DNA from: Crotophaga sulcirostris
Lineage: Eukaryota; Chordata; Aves; Cuculiformes; Crotophagidae
Reading direction: 5' to 3'
DNA length: 64,000 bases
NCBI GenBank assembly: GCA_013397455.1
Contig: VYZB01000016.1
Location: forward strand, 2,815,179-2,879,178
In this document: piece by piece, positions 41,893-54,108 of the stretch
How the letters are laid out: every line of letters starts with the position of its first letter
How positions within the stretch are numbered: the stretch's first letter is position 1
The notes under the pieces: generated by a model
Databases searched by the model: none
Told to the model about the DNA's origin: nothing
The model's input: the letters and a program-made list of their open reading frames with translations, nothing else
Position numbers and translations under genes: made by a program

Positions 41893-42520
41893 GAAAAAAA
41901 TAGTAAAGGTCACCTCATTTTTCTCCTTCTACCCACTCCTGAAAACTTTCTTTTTCCAGCATGTCATCAGCATTTGGGTAGTTGCTTACTGCACTGTTCA
42001 GATTTTGTCACATAGTGCTTACCCTTCTGACTTTCTAACCTAATAAGTTTGGACCAGATTGATATTATAAAATATAGGAGAAAAGATCAGTTTATGGATC
42101 TGTAATCTATACTGATAAGTACTGATTTTTTGCTCCCAAATTTCAGGTAGATTGCCAAAAAAATAATAATGAGGCAATATGTTATTGAGTTATATTTGAA
42201 CTGAGATGCCAGATTGCATACAAGAGAGAAAATTATACACTTATCTTCAAGAAAGAGAAATACATATACATAGGTAAGTAAGCAAGCACTGGTTACTTGG
42301 ACAATGCAATTTCTCTTTATTTTGAAAAGTTATGAACTCAGGAAAGATAAATATCTTGATAGAAATCGATGCTGCTTTCCAGGAAGAAAGATGTAGGCAT
42401 CTTTAAAAGATGTAGTGATCTTTAAAAGAGCCACTTTCTAAAAGTTATGCAGAAATATGCTCCCTGGTAATCCCTTAAATTGGATTCATCGTACTTTCTC
42501 TTGCACCATATTAATTTCAG

Positions 42521-42710
42521 AGGCACGGCTCGTGCCCATATTGGTCCTTGGATGGAACAAGTCTCTGTAATAAGTTTTGTTCAAGAAGGGCAGCTGAATT
42601 TAACTATTAAAGATGGGAGGCTAGCCTTCTCTTACATGGGCCAAGGAAGAGAGAAGGAGCATAACCCAGTGGCAACAGTTATACGCATATCTGTGCTTTC
42701 ACAAGATTGA
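42521..42710 (+). other. Weak exon-like open segment, unknown
   Basis: Behind a pyrimidine-rich stretch ending CATATTAATTTCAG (AG at 42,519-42,520), an open frame of about 63 codons runs to a stop at 42,708-42,710. It includes the run 'GQLNLTIKDGRLAFSYMGQG', which faintly recalls the strand-turn pattern of laminin-G-like folds (a 'DGR' turn between hydrophobic strands). That resemblance is too weak to name a family. An AT-rich tract follows immediately. Confidence 0.15.
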
Positions 42711-42715
42711 ACCTT

Positions 42716-42757
42716 TAAAAAAAATATATGTTATATAATATATAAAAAATATATAAG
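42716..42757. repeat. AT-rich low-complexity tract
   Basis: About 40 bases almost only of A and T, with TATATAATATATAAAAAATA-type dyads. Confidence 0.85.
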
Positions 42758-43649
42758 TTACAGTCTACATGAACACAGTTATTTCCAGCAGAATTAGTGT
42801 CAAATATAAGTGTGTTATCTTCATCATACATATTAATTATCCCAGCTCCAAGCTGCATCTTCCCTGTGGTAAAAACTGCCACATTCAGGTTTAACAGAGT
42901 CTTCAGGGACAGAGATACCAGACCAAATACTGCATGCAGTTTATTTGATCTGAAGAAACACACCTTCAATGCAAATTCAAGTGTTCACTGTTACTCTTAA
43001 TAAAATCTTAACAATCTAACATTCACAATCCAAATTATCCATTTATAACAGCTCATTAACAATAACAATACAGCTAAAACAGATATACACCAACTTTCTA
43101 GTATACCCCTTTCTTCTGGTGTTAATGTTCACCCTTCTTATGCTGCCTGGGTACTGAAACAGGGTGGAGAAGAGGGCGTGGCAAGTCATTAGTATCTTAA
43201 GTTCTCTGGCAGGAGGAGTATGATACTGTCAGTGGTTTCCTCCTCCCACATATTGGAATAATTCTTATACATTTACTAACAGGCAGTGCACTTTGCTCTT
43301 TGTTCATTGGTTTACACCTACCCATTATCGTTACAGGTGTAGGGGGTCCAATTGCAGTGTCCTGTTATTTCTTTATCAGCCTTCAAGACGTGGTTTCCTG
43401 ACAACATAGCTAGTGTTTAGATAGCACATCATATCCACACATACCTTCCTGCTCTAGGCCATTTAAATTCCAATCTACAAAACAAATAATCTCTTAGAGC
43501 TATTAAGGCACCTTCTTGCAACTAGTATCAGCTACCTATGCAATATCGTTGGTAAGTTATCAATATAATTGTGGAGAAGGATATATCTAGCTTTTCATAT
43601 AGAGAGGTTTAAAATAAGTGAAATATGAAGATAGTAAGCTGGCTATGTT

Positions 43650-44165
43650 TTGTTGTTCTTCCTAGAAAAATGTAGTGTTGGGGCCCTGAAAGCATTTCTG
43701 CATCACTGGGGAGGTTTGGCTGGCAGAACTCAGTCCCAACATGGAGACAGTGCAGCCAGTAGCCTTGAAAGAAAGGGAAGGTTCAGTGGAGGCTCCTCAT
43801 AAACAGCTCTGCTAAAGGTGCCTTTAGCTTAGGCTTTTGTGCTGGCTCCTTGCCTGAATGACACTGGAAGTTGCACTGCAACCATGCACATGCCTGGCCA
43901 TGTACCCCATTAATGCAAAGCCTGACACAACCCTTACACTTGACTCCCCAGCTTGACCTGAAACCTTATCACTACGAATTTCCCCAGGAATCTGATCTTG
44001 ATTGGCTGAGCTTGATTTCTGTTCTTTGGACTTGCTCTTCTCAGCTTGATCAGTTCCCGTTGCCTTTGCTGGTACAGCCACTGCCTCAACCTATCTTGTT
44101 ATACACAGTTCTCAGCACCCCCTCCCTTCAAAGCAGCATGCCCTTGCTGCTCCCTGGCAGCTAGG
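43650..44165. other. GC-richer block of unknown origin, possible LTR or old repeat
   Basis: This block is clearly richer in G and C than its flanks and has open frames on both strands (97 codons +, 43,871-44,164; 85 codons -, 43,824-44,081). Within it the words CTTGAC or CTTGAT recur at short intervals (ACACTTGACTCCCC, CAGCTTGACCTG, ATCTTGATTGG, GAGCTTGATT, CAGCTTGATCAG). This recalls the degenerate internal repetition in some retroviral LTRs. I see no TG...CA ends, no TATA plus poly(A) arrangement and no gag, pol or env nearby. The proteins look like by-products of composition, rich in P, L and Q on one strand and S, Q and K on the other. Confidence 0.35.
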
Positions 44166-46082
44166 TGTGAAAAAAACCCTTGAGATCGTATAGTCTGGTG
44201 TGTTTGGGGAAGCTGCCTAACGGGAAGCTGTGAATTCCTCTCCCAGTCCAAGCTAATGCTTAACCCCAAATCTGCAAACTTTAACTGAAGAAGGAATAAA
44301 ACTCAGGTTCCCTTGCTATGCAACTGCACGTACCACAGGCTAGTGAACAGGTTCACTCTTTTCCCCCTTCTCATCTGTATCCCAGTAAATCTTTAATTAT
44401 TCTTCGTAAAGTAAAATGGTTTTAAGTGAGCAAGGTTAAGAGAGTCATATAACCTTATTATTATAAGAGCTGTAATTGGTATACAGGATAGGACTGGCAA
44501 ATTCACATCACTTCAGGCAGGTATAAGAAACTACAGTTGAATTACCTAACTACCTTTAGATAAAATGGAAAGACATTTATTCTGTATCTTTGGATTAGTC
44601 TATTAGGTGTTCTTTAAAAATATGTATGGGATTTGAGTTTGCAGGAAGGAAGCTCAAAACTCTACTTCTACCTTCTTATATTCCTAATAAGGTGCACTTT
44701 AATAAAATTTGACAATGTTTCAGGCTTACATAGTCATAGGCATGCATAGGACCAGATTTTCACTAGAATAAGCAATTTTATCAGTAAAAAAAATACACAA
44801 AAATGGGCTCACAGCATCTCCAGGATTATATAGTAAATGAAGAGGACTTGTGAATATTTCATAAGATAAAACGGTAATACTATTGACAGAGAATGCAAAG
44901 TGATATTTTAGATAGTTTTAATCTTATTATTCAAGTTGAGATTTTGTCAATTAAGCATACTTAGTATTACTACAACTGTTAGTTACACTAAGCAGCAAAG
45001 CCTACCCAATTATGCACTGTATTAACCCACTTGCTGCCACCAGAAGATTTCTGGCCTTGCAGGGCATATGCTTCAAATAGCAAAATTGGATGTTTCTGTT
45101 CACAGCAGGAAAAAGAAGTTTTAAGCAACAAAGGTTTTCTTTACAAAAGAAAAACAGAAGAATCTCTCTTTCTACACCCTCTCCAGCCCATGGAAATCCT
45201 TGGATAGGTTCAGATGAGTTTTACCTTTGCATAGTAGTGTATTATACCTGCTCCTTTACTTGTAGCCTATGATCCTGCATATTCAGGCCAGCAACATCTA
45301 TGGGTTTTCTGTAACAACTGATGCTGTGTTTCCACTAGGAAGAGGAATGGCACTGAGGAGGAAGGTACTTAGGTTCATTGCGTTTTGCTGAACATTGGCT
45401 TGATTCAGTGTAAAAGGCTAGGCTTGAGGTTCGAAGAGATTACATACAATCAGTCTGAAATTAAGGCCATAGGGCTACTAGGCAGTGAGCTGGAAGAAAG
45501 ATTGGCAGGCTGAATGAAAGAGGGAATTAAATTAGCTTCTCAATAAAAGTGAACTGCTACTTTCTGTTAAATAGTTAAGTAATAGAGAAATGTGAAAGAC
45601 GATGAGAAAAAGGTGAGCCCAGAGTTCAAAGATTATCCAGAGCTAGGGTCCCTCTTTCTCTTGGCTGATCGAAATATGTTGTCTCTTACAAGCAGAGACT
45701 TCAGGCTCCTACCAGTCATGAATACTGTCAAAATTGGGAAACAAGAGTTGACTTTTCTCACAGGGTAAAGATCAGAGCTCTGTCAGAGACAGGTTTCCCA
45801 TTTTCCAAAGAAATGACTTCCCCAGAAGATTAAATACAAGGAGAACAGAAATTGAAAAGAACATATCAGATTCGCAGGCAAATATTTTTCATGCCTTTCT
45901 GCTCCATACCATACAATATCCTAGGGTTTCCTGTGAAAAAAAAAAAATGAGCTGCTCATCCTTTGCAACTCTCCCAGCAAAATCTTTTAATGTTAAATAG
46001 AATATTTTTCTGATTATATTTCTGCCTTTTATAGTGATCACAACAGAGTAAATATAGAAGAACAGGTTTCTATTAGCAACTT

Positions 46083-46103
46083 CACACACACACACACACA
46101 CAC
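46083..46103. repeat. CA microsatellite (about 10.5 units)
   Basis: An uninterrupted CA dinucleotide run; such repeats are usually length-polymorphic. Confidence 0.97.
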
Positions 46104-47456
46104 GCTCATCTCTTGTGTCAGGATCCAGCTTGTTCAAATACATTGCTTAAGCCAAACGAACCCAAATTTCAGGGGAGTCTGATGTCTGTAAATGCCAGGA
46201 ATTCTGGTTTGGATTTCATATGAATGCAAAGCTTTAAGAAATTCTGTGCAGGTTAGTCTATCAAGGGACTTGGTTTACAGTACTTTCAAGAATGATTTGC
46301 ATCTATCAAGTCAGTACATTTTTCTTGAGCTGCAGGAATTGCCTTGGAGATCCCCTATCCAACTAGCAATCAGATCTGCATATTTAATATGCCTGAAGTG
46401 GTAGAATAAACTGTATCACCCAACAGGACTACTCTCTTAACTAACAGCTAACCCATTTTAGCTAACCAACCTTTTGCAGTCCCACCTTTCTGAAGCTAGA
46501 TACTGCCATGATCAGCAATGGTCTATTGATTGGCTACAAGTCATCCTCTATTTTATTTACAGAAGCTCACTGAAGAAAACTGGGTTGCACAGAAGTAAAT
46601 AGGAAGTATTTACAGACAGATATGGATTCTAGGATAACTTTATAATTGAAATAGTGACATTACTGAGGAGGGACAAAAGCAGTAACCCATAGTTCACAAC
46701 TTTTCAAGCAAGATTTGATAGAAAGTCTTAAATAAATGATATATACATATATTAAAACACAAGGCCACTCTATGATTATTTTAAAATCTAGTTTTATAAA
46801 ATAAACTATTTTTAAGATCCCTGCAAAGTAACATTTTCCACATGCTCTTTCCAAAGGAATGTCTATCGTGAGTGAATTAAATGTACTGGGCTACACTGGT
46901 GCTAAACTTAGTGCTATAATTGGCTGTTTAAAAATTGCCACGATGTGTTAATGTTTGGTTGTGATATATTTCTTTGGAAATACATGAACACATACGTATA
47001 AAAATAATAATTATGAAGGAAAATGAGATAACATCCCTTTTTATCACATGTTGGAGAAAAGTAGTTTGTATGACTGACTTAAGAAAAAAATAGAAGCTAA
47101 TTCTACTTCACCATTTACTAAAACAATTGTGCCTTTTAATTGCCCTCTTCCACTTCACAAAATCAACATCCTTCTGTCTAGGAAAAAAAAAAAAGAAGAA
47201 ATTGATTCATGCTTGGTACCAAAACTAGCCAAAATATATAACAAACTGAAATTACTGCTGTTCAAAGTATATTAGGATAATGAAATTCAAGACTAAAATG
47301 GAGAGTTTTGCCGATGAAATTCTGGATTTTTTCTTTGAGCCATCTGCCTATCTCTGAATTGGTGTGCACTGACAAGTTATTAGGGTTGTTCTGTGAGTAA
47401 TCCTACTCTTTAAGGATATCTTTCTGGAATTAACATATAAAGGAACCAACTATCTT

Positions 47457-47480
47457 TCACCAAACATATATGTTTGGTGA
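47457..47480. repeat. Perfect 24-bp palindrome
   Basis: TCACCAAACATA is followed, with no spacer, by its exact reverse complement TATGTTTGGTGA. There is no mismatch across 12 base pairs. It could be a binding site for a dimeric protein or the relic of a small inverted duplication. It is not part of a repeat I recognise. Confidence 0.9.
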
Positions 47481-50400
47481 GTCACATCCAGAAAAGAACA
47501 ATTGTAATAAAAAAACCCAGAAACTCTGCAGTCAAATCACAGTAGTTGCTTAGTGCCAAGAATGCATCTTTTGGTTGAACACGTGTACATTCCCATTCTA
47601 CATATGCCATGTGAAAGGTTTTTGTATTCACACTCTGGCTATTCTGAACTGTCACAATGATCATGTGACCTGAACCCCAGCTAGGAACAAAGCACTGTGA
47701 CATAGCCTATGTGTAATCCCATTTGTGTGTTTGGTTTTTTTTCCCCCACAGGACAACTGTTTCAGTCATAGCAAAGGGCAGATATTTTTTTCTAGCCTGC
47801 CTTTCCCGTTGCTGATAATTTCCTATTTCTTTTAATACCTAATCACTTATAACCTCTCCTCAATCTTCTGTGCCATATGTTGACTTCATTCTCTCTTCCT
47901 GTCCTGCCCACATTTTTTTTCCTCTAGTAGTTTTTGTCTTTTTTTCCTGTGGTCCCTGGAAACAGAAAATGAGTTGTTTTGGTAAATGAGGATGGTCTAC
48001 AGGTGAAGTTCCACATAATTTCATCTTCGTAGACTTTCAACTTCACTTTCTTAATATTTCAGACCAAATGTGTCAGGTGTTGCAGAAAAACAACCAATTG
48101 AAAACTTATCCTTTTAAGGGTATGTTAAAAAGCAACCTTGAAAGTAATCAATAAATGCTTCCTCAGTCACCTTTGGCATCCCATTTTTTGTGAAGAATGT
48201 CCATGCAGAAGACAGATTAGACCATTTATCCTAATCTTTAATCCATCATCACTTTGCCTTTTAGGTATGGTTCACAATATTAATTGCATATCAATAAAAT
48301 CTGTAGATCTCATCATAAAGCTTTTTTCTATATATAGTGATAAAGAGACCAATAGTGATTGTCAGGCTTAAGCATTTTCACTATAATGATCCTGATTTCA
48401 GTCATAAACATTTAACACATTTTTTTCATCCACTTGTCCCTGTGCAAACTAACAATCCTGAACAATTCTCTCTAAATTATACTACTGAGGGACATGAAAG
48501 AATCTGAAACAATGGGTCCCTTCACCTCCAGTGAAAATAAGAGGCCATCAACTTGCAGAAGCCCAGCAAACAAGACTCTGTCTTGAAAGAAAAATACTTT
48601 CAGCTTAGTTGAAAATAATTAATTGTGCTATCAGAAATGCTGAAACAGAACTAATGTATACTTTTCACCAGACATCTATTGACCTTCCACAATACTTGAT
48701 CTTCAGAATAAAAAACTTATCTCTGATTACATATGGCTTGAACAGTAGTAAAATTAGCTAATAAAAAAGCATATATTGAAAACTGCTTGCCTGAACAATA
48801 TTCTCAAATTCCTACTGATGGCGTAAAAAGTTAACTTAATTACTATATTATTCACTTTTATCACATGCTTCTACTTTTTACTGTAGTAATTTTCATTTTC
48901 ACAGATATCGGAATAATGGAAGAACAAAAAAAACCTAAATGGAATTATAATTTTTGTGTTGATTAAAAGTCTTTTTCTATCTTTTTAACTCTCTCAGTAT
49001 TTGCCCAATAATGAATCAATGAAATATGATATAGTAGGGATTATGATATTTGTTGGTACAATGCACACAAATCATCAAAGTGAGGTTTCAATGGTTTTAT
49101 TGGAAACAGTCCTCAGAAGTTAACAGCAAAACTTCTGGTGATTTTGATGGGAGCAGAACTTATGCCATGCTCAGTGACTTGATCACAAAATCACCAGGAT
49201 TGTACCACAACACTGCTACCTTGTGGCACAACATAAAGCAAGATCATTATTGCTTTTGTGACATGCCTCTCACTTCAGTAACAGGGATGCCATATGTCAC
49301 AAAATGCTAACACCTCATCTTACACTTGAATGTAGGATTCCCTTTCTATTGCAAGTCTTTACATGATAATTAGTGGAAAGCTATGCCAATTGGACTCATG
49401 TTAAGGCTACAAACTTTGAAAAAACAGATACCAAATTACTTTTCCTTTACAGTTCCAGTTCATAATGTATTCATTTTAAAGATGCTAATTATTTTTTCAA
49501 AATTTTGCAGTGCTGATGTTAGGAAAATGGATAGTTTTCCATTAATGACCTGAACAAGTTTGAAACTACTTTGCATATCACAGATAAAAATACTATTCCC
49601 TACTCCACTATATTTATGTCTCATTAGTTTATGGACCTAAAGCCCTCCAGGGATTGTCACTCACAAATCCACCTAATGTTTATGCGCTCTAGATTTTGCA
49701 TTTGAATCTCTAATTTAGCCAACAGATATGGAAAATCATATAGATAGAAAACTCCCTAGTGAGTACAAAGCTCTAGGTTTTAATAGAGAGGGCAGAAATA
49801 GTATAAGCATAATGTTTAATAATAAGCATAATGCTTAGCACATTAGTGGTAACTTAAGTGCATCACCTAGGAGGAAAGACATTCACCATATTTCAGACAA
49901 CTGTAATACTATTCCTTCCAGGACTGTTGGCTTCTAACTATACGAGTTTAATATGGCTGTGTGTTAATTCCACCCAATTTCCGCTGAAAAAAGTGAGAAA
50001 CACAAGCAAGTGACGATTAGCTGTTTTCTAAACTGGCAGCTCTAAACTTTGAGGGCTAATGGGCCACTACATGCTTCCAAATGCTCACAGGCCAGCACAC
50101 ATTCTTTATCAACACTCTCTTCATTTGCAAAGCCCATACAAACAGCCCTACCATAAATATACAATAATGGCAGGAGTTAAGTACATTACTCCAAAACTCA
50201 AAGCTACAATAAGAAACTTCTATTAAATGTACATAAATTTAATTGTTCTTTCAGTTTTTCACAGTATAACACATTGTGCAGTTGATGGAGCGTAACATAC
50301 ATAGAGAACTATCCTCTTTCTTACTGGTAATACTGGGCATATAGCCTCAAACAACTATTGAGGTACCTATGAAGTAAAATATGAAATTATTTTTTCATGC

Positions 50401-51931
50401 AAAAAAGAGAGCTGTGTCCTAAAAGAATGCATGTGGCTATAATGTAAAATTTGGGAAACTGAACTGGAAACATAAGATTTTTCCTCAGAGAAAGTATTTA
50501 GGGATGGATAAGAAGGTATGGATAGATATGTAGCAAGACTTTTAAAAAAGGTGGATTGTCAAAAGCAGTGTCTTAACAGTAGATGCTAAACAAAAATTCC
50601 CAGTAGACCAGATTTCTGAAATTTGGCTAAACTAATAATACAGTTGCATATTTAAATCAACCTGTGCTGGCCATAGGACTTCAGCGAGAGAGTACTGTCG
50701 CTACCTAATGATTACTTTGGCATTATGTATATCAGAATTTTTTTCCTATCAAATAAAAAATTCAAACTGAATGGGAGGATCTTAATAGAAACAAATTTTT
50801 AAGTTGTTTTTTATGTGATATTTATGCATTCAGTAGTATTTAAAGATATTTTCCCAGTTAAGGTCTCCCCTCCTTTATGTAAGATCATAATGTTTTATTA
50901 CACTCCCTTTAACCTCAAAGATATCACTGAGTAGATATTTCCTGGATGATTAAAGTTCTTTTTTTTTATAGGGATTGCATTTTTACAGGTATTATTTTAT
51001 TCACCTAGAAATTTTGAGGTGAAAATGATATGCCTGGTAAACTGAAATGCATTACCTCAACTCTCAGTTCAGCCCTGTGAACCAGAAGATAGATACTTAC
51101 ATTATTGTTCTGCCTGCTGTGTGTTCAGATGAATTCAAATACAATATTGCTGCCCTGATAAATAAATCCTGAGTTGCATAACGTGCATAATATACACATC
51201 TATACCATAATTCTTTGAACTAATACCACAGCTAGGGGATTAGGTATTTTATAAAAGTAATATTTGTAATAAAACTTGCTGGCACTAGCAACCTAACAGC
51301 AGATGGGGTTTTATAGAGAGCACATAATGATGATTCATTGCAGTAAGTACACACGGATCCCTCAGATCTTCTTTCAGTTTAGTTCTTTCTTTGGTTTACA
51401 TAGTGATTACCTGGCTACATAATTATTTTAAAAAGCAAGCAAAAGTGATGTCAGCCATCTGCTAAATTATTAGTAGATATAAGGAAGCTTTATCTTTTGG
51501 AAACAGATTCCTTCCTGTAATGCCACTTACTGATGTGAAATTAAATACCTGTAGTTAAAATGTTTTACCTGATATGCTCTCTATTGTTAAGTCAGCAAGT
51601 GATCCTTGACTGATAAAATACATTTCAGAAATGTATCAGTGAGAAAGAGAGAACACAATTTAATGATTAAAATATTGGATTGAGTTTGAGGACGGGTATT
51701 CACAAACTCCCTGCCTGACCCTAAGCACACATATCTCTCTCTGTCTCAGCTGCTCTGACACAGAAATAAGGCCCATACTGCTCTGTCAGAAAATACTGTG
51801 AAGAAAAAAACATATAAAGAATTGGTAGATATTTTATCCTTCAATAAATTATGCTTTACTGTGTTGATCCCGCTCTACCTCCTGATGCAAGTAATTAAAT
51901 CTCTTCCCCGTAATTAACTGCAATAACTTAT

Positions 51932-52124
51932 CTAGAGGGGAACAGTAGGAACAGTATTTGCTAGTGTTACAGTGAGTAAGTGTTCACACGCACTCTGCAC
52001 CCAGATCCCCCATTCCTGAGACCTGCTTTTAATTTCAGAAGCAATGGAAAGTTTCCTGTTGAGCCTCAGCTCCATCAGGTCTGCTAGGGATGCTCTTCCA
52101 GCCTGCTCCTCATCCCCAGCTGGC
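51932..52124 (-). other. Exon-like open segment with strong splice acceptor, unknown product
   Basis: On the minus strand a long pyrimidine tract, TTTATTTTTTTATTTCTATTC then CTGCAG (AG at 52,126-52,125), gives a strong splice acceptor. The open frame behind it runs about 63 codons to a stop at 51,934-51,932. Its first part, 'AGDEEQAGRASLADLMELRL' followed by 'NRKLSIASEIKSRSQEWG', is charged and amphipathic, more protein-like than any other unassigned frame here. The composition switches at the acceptor from AT-rich to balanced. A weak donor, AAGCAG|GTCTCA, lies inside. Otherwise it could be a terminal exon, but I see no AATAAA close behind the stop. I know no family with this sequence. It may be an exon of an unrecognised gene, an exon of a non-coding transcript, a worn pseudogene, or chance. 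Confidence 0.28.
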
Positions 52125-53607
52125 CTGCAGGAATAGAAATAAAAAAATAAAGCAAACAGAAACAAGGAGAGCTCAGGTAATGTATGATATAAACAGTACA
52201 GACCTGAGTTTTGAATACAAGACTGTTGATCAGTTTTCAGCTCAATTACACTGGCAGTTTCCCAAAGCAACATATACATCCCCAAAATATCTAAAGAAGT
52301 CATCTATACAAGACAAATTTTAAGTGGAAGGGACATCTGAACCATATATTGTTTTTCTGAAAGAAGTGGAAGACTCTAAATGTGGGGATTTTGCAGATGC
52401 TTGTTTTACTTCAACAGATTTGTGCGCTACCTCTTATGAGGTAGTGTTCATGGTGTTTGTTTCTAAAGTAAAAATATCTATAAACACTTTTTTTTCAGTT
52501 TAAACACCACTAAATTCTTTCCCTTCTTTTTTACAAGTAATTTTAATGAGGTTTGAATTTATTGCACATCTTCAAGACTGATCTTATTTTATGTGTGAAA
52601 ATAAACAATGACAAGTATGAACACCACTTACCATTTTGCAGATTTTATACAGAAGGCATTAATCAAATTAAATTAAAAGGTTTAAATTCATTGCTAGCTT
52701 AATAACACTGATGTTGCTGGATTTAAAGGAAAAAGGAGTTTGCACCCAAATTGCTATAGTGGGACACTTTTCTGTTTCTGATTGATTCCCTGTTATCTCA
52801 ATCTGTTTATCTCAATGAAGGAACATATCACTGAATTAAATGGTAGTCAATCATAGATGAGAGACTTTATCTGAAGAGAAAGGAATGTTCATTACTTTGC
52901 TGAAAGAGTAATGTGTGAGAAGAAATACATCTTTCTTAAGTCAAAGGCAAGATGTTCATATAAACTGGCTCAAAATCATGACAGACATAATCCATTTAAG
53001 ACCATTCAGATTTCAAATTTACATGTGACTAGGGAAAGATTTTTAAGAAATGTATTTTATCTTTTTTTTTAGAAGTTTAAGAAATAATGTTTTATTAATA
53101 ACCAGCATCCTGCCTAGGTCAATTGGATCACCATTCTGAGGCATAAGAAGCAACAGGTAGGAGAACTGGAGCCAAAGTTACATCACGTTTGAAGAGTTAA
53201 CATGCTAGTTTTATCATTCAGTTATTTTAAATCAGCAGAAACTCAGACATAAAAAAAAATCAATTAAATATCTTCTCCTGCTGTCCTATCCAAAAAAGCT
53301 TTTGAAATTCAGCTGAAACCCCCTTAAAGGGAGGTTTTCACCAAGAAGCAAGTTTGTAAAAAGAAGCAAATTAAAATTCTATGTGTACCAACAGTTACTT
53401 TCCAAATATTGTAGCTACAGCTGGCAGCATTTCTTATTTTGAAGCATATATTTACCTCCTGGCTATAAAGGAACATATTGCAATCACATGCTTCTGGTAT
53501 GAAAGATTTTGCCACAAAAATTATCCTGATATTCTTACTTCATTTAATCCTTGACCTCATAGTATAGTCCCTTTTATTATAGCACAATGAGCCCACTTCA
53601 GCAGGAA

Positions 53608-54007
53608 NNNNNNNNNNNNNNNNNNNNNNNNNNNNNNNNNNNNNNNNNNNNNNNNNNNNNNNNNNNNNNNNNNNNNNNNNNNNNNNNNNNNNNNNNNNNN
53701 NNNNNNNNNNNNNNNNNNNNNNNNNNNNNNNNNNNNNNNNNNNNNNNNNNNNNNNNNNNNNNNNNNNNNNNNNNNNNNNNNNNNNNNNNNNNNNNNNNNN
53801 NNNNNNNNNNNNNNNNNNNNNNNNNNNNNNNNNNNNNNNNNNNNNNNNNNNNNNNNNNNNNNNNNNNNNNNNNNNNNNNNNNNNNNNNNNNNNNNNNNNN
53901 NNNNNNNNNNNNNNNNNNNNNNNNNNNNNNNNNNNNNNNNNNNNNNNNNNNNNNNNNNNNNNNNNNNNNNNNNNNNNNNNNNNNNNNNNNNNNNNNNNNN
54001 NNNNNNN
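53608..54007. other. Assembly gap (400 N)
   Basis: Exactly 400 unknown bases. Any open frame across it is an artefact. The right border starts inside a CR1 3' tail, so the missing sequence very likely contains the inner part of that element. Confidence 1.
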
Positions 54008-54108
54008 GTGCCATGGTTTAGGTGATGAGATGGTGTTAGTGTTGGCTTATAGGTTGGACTTGATGATCTCAGAGGTCCCTTCCAACCTGGTGATACTGTG
54101 ATACTGTG
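54008..54108 (+). mobile_element. CR1 LINE 3' tail, left part lost in assembly gap
   Basis: Begins GTGCCATGGTTTAGGTGATG, continues with GGTTGGACTTGATGATCTCA and GAGGTCCCTTCCAACCTGG, and ends in two tail octamers, ATACTGTG ATACTGTG. These are the last 100 bases of CR1. The tail unit ATACTGTG differs from the ATTCTATG of other copies here, which marks a different subfamily. The 5' extent is unknown because the gap adjoins it directly. Confidence 0.92.

Larger units (their letters stand above)
40534..53607. other. Mostly unique non-coding DNA with several small structures
   Basis: No recognisable gene. Listed separately are a 19-bp tandem repeat, an exon-like segment at 42.5 kb, an AT tract, a GC-richer block at 43.65-44.17 kb, a CA microsatellite, a palindrome at 47.46 kb and the exon-like segment at 51.9-52.1 kb. 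At 42,760-43,000 both strands are open for 67-84 codons without motifs. A good acceptor-like TTTTTTTTCCCCCACAG ends at 47,751, but the frames behind it are not protein-like. Confidence 0.5.

Noticed and set aside
43871..44164. 97-codon plus-strand frame as a protein gene
   Set aside because: Open on the opposite strand as well and dominated by P, L and Q from a repeated word; treated as non-coding block.
45420..45440. GGTTCGAAGAG, resembling a tRNA T-loop
   Set aside because: No acceptor stem, D-arm or anticodon arm can be placed around it.
47735..47751. Strong acceptor-like pyrimidine tract ending in CCCCCACAG on the plus strand
   Set aside because: The frames behind it are short and F-, S- and L-rich without donor; such tracts are common in AT-rich DNA.
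49050..49310. 86-codon plus-strand frame
   Set aside because: Mixed composition but no motif, no acceptor or donor, and no repeat match; likely chance.
53587..54021. Open frames of 138-144 codons on both strands
   Set aside because: They consist almost only of unknown residues because they cross the 400-N assembly gap.
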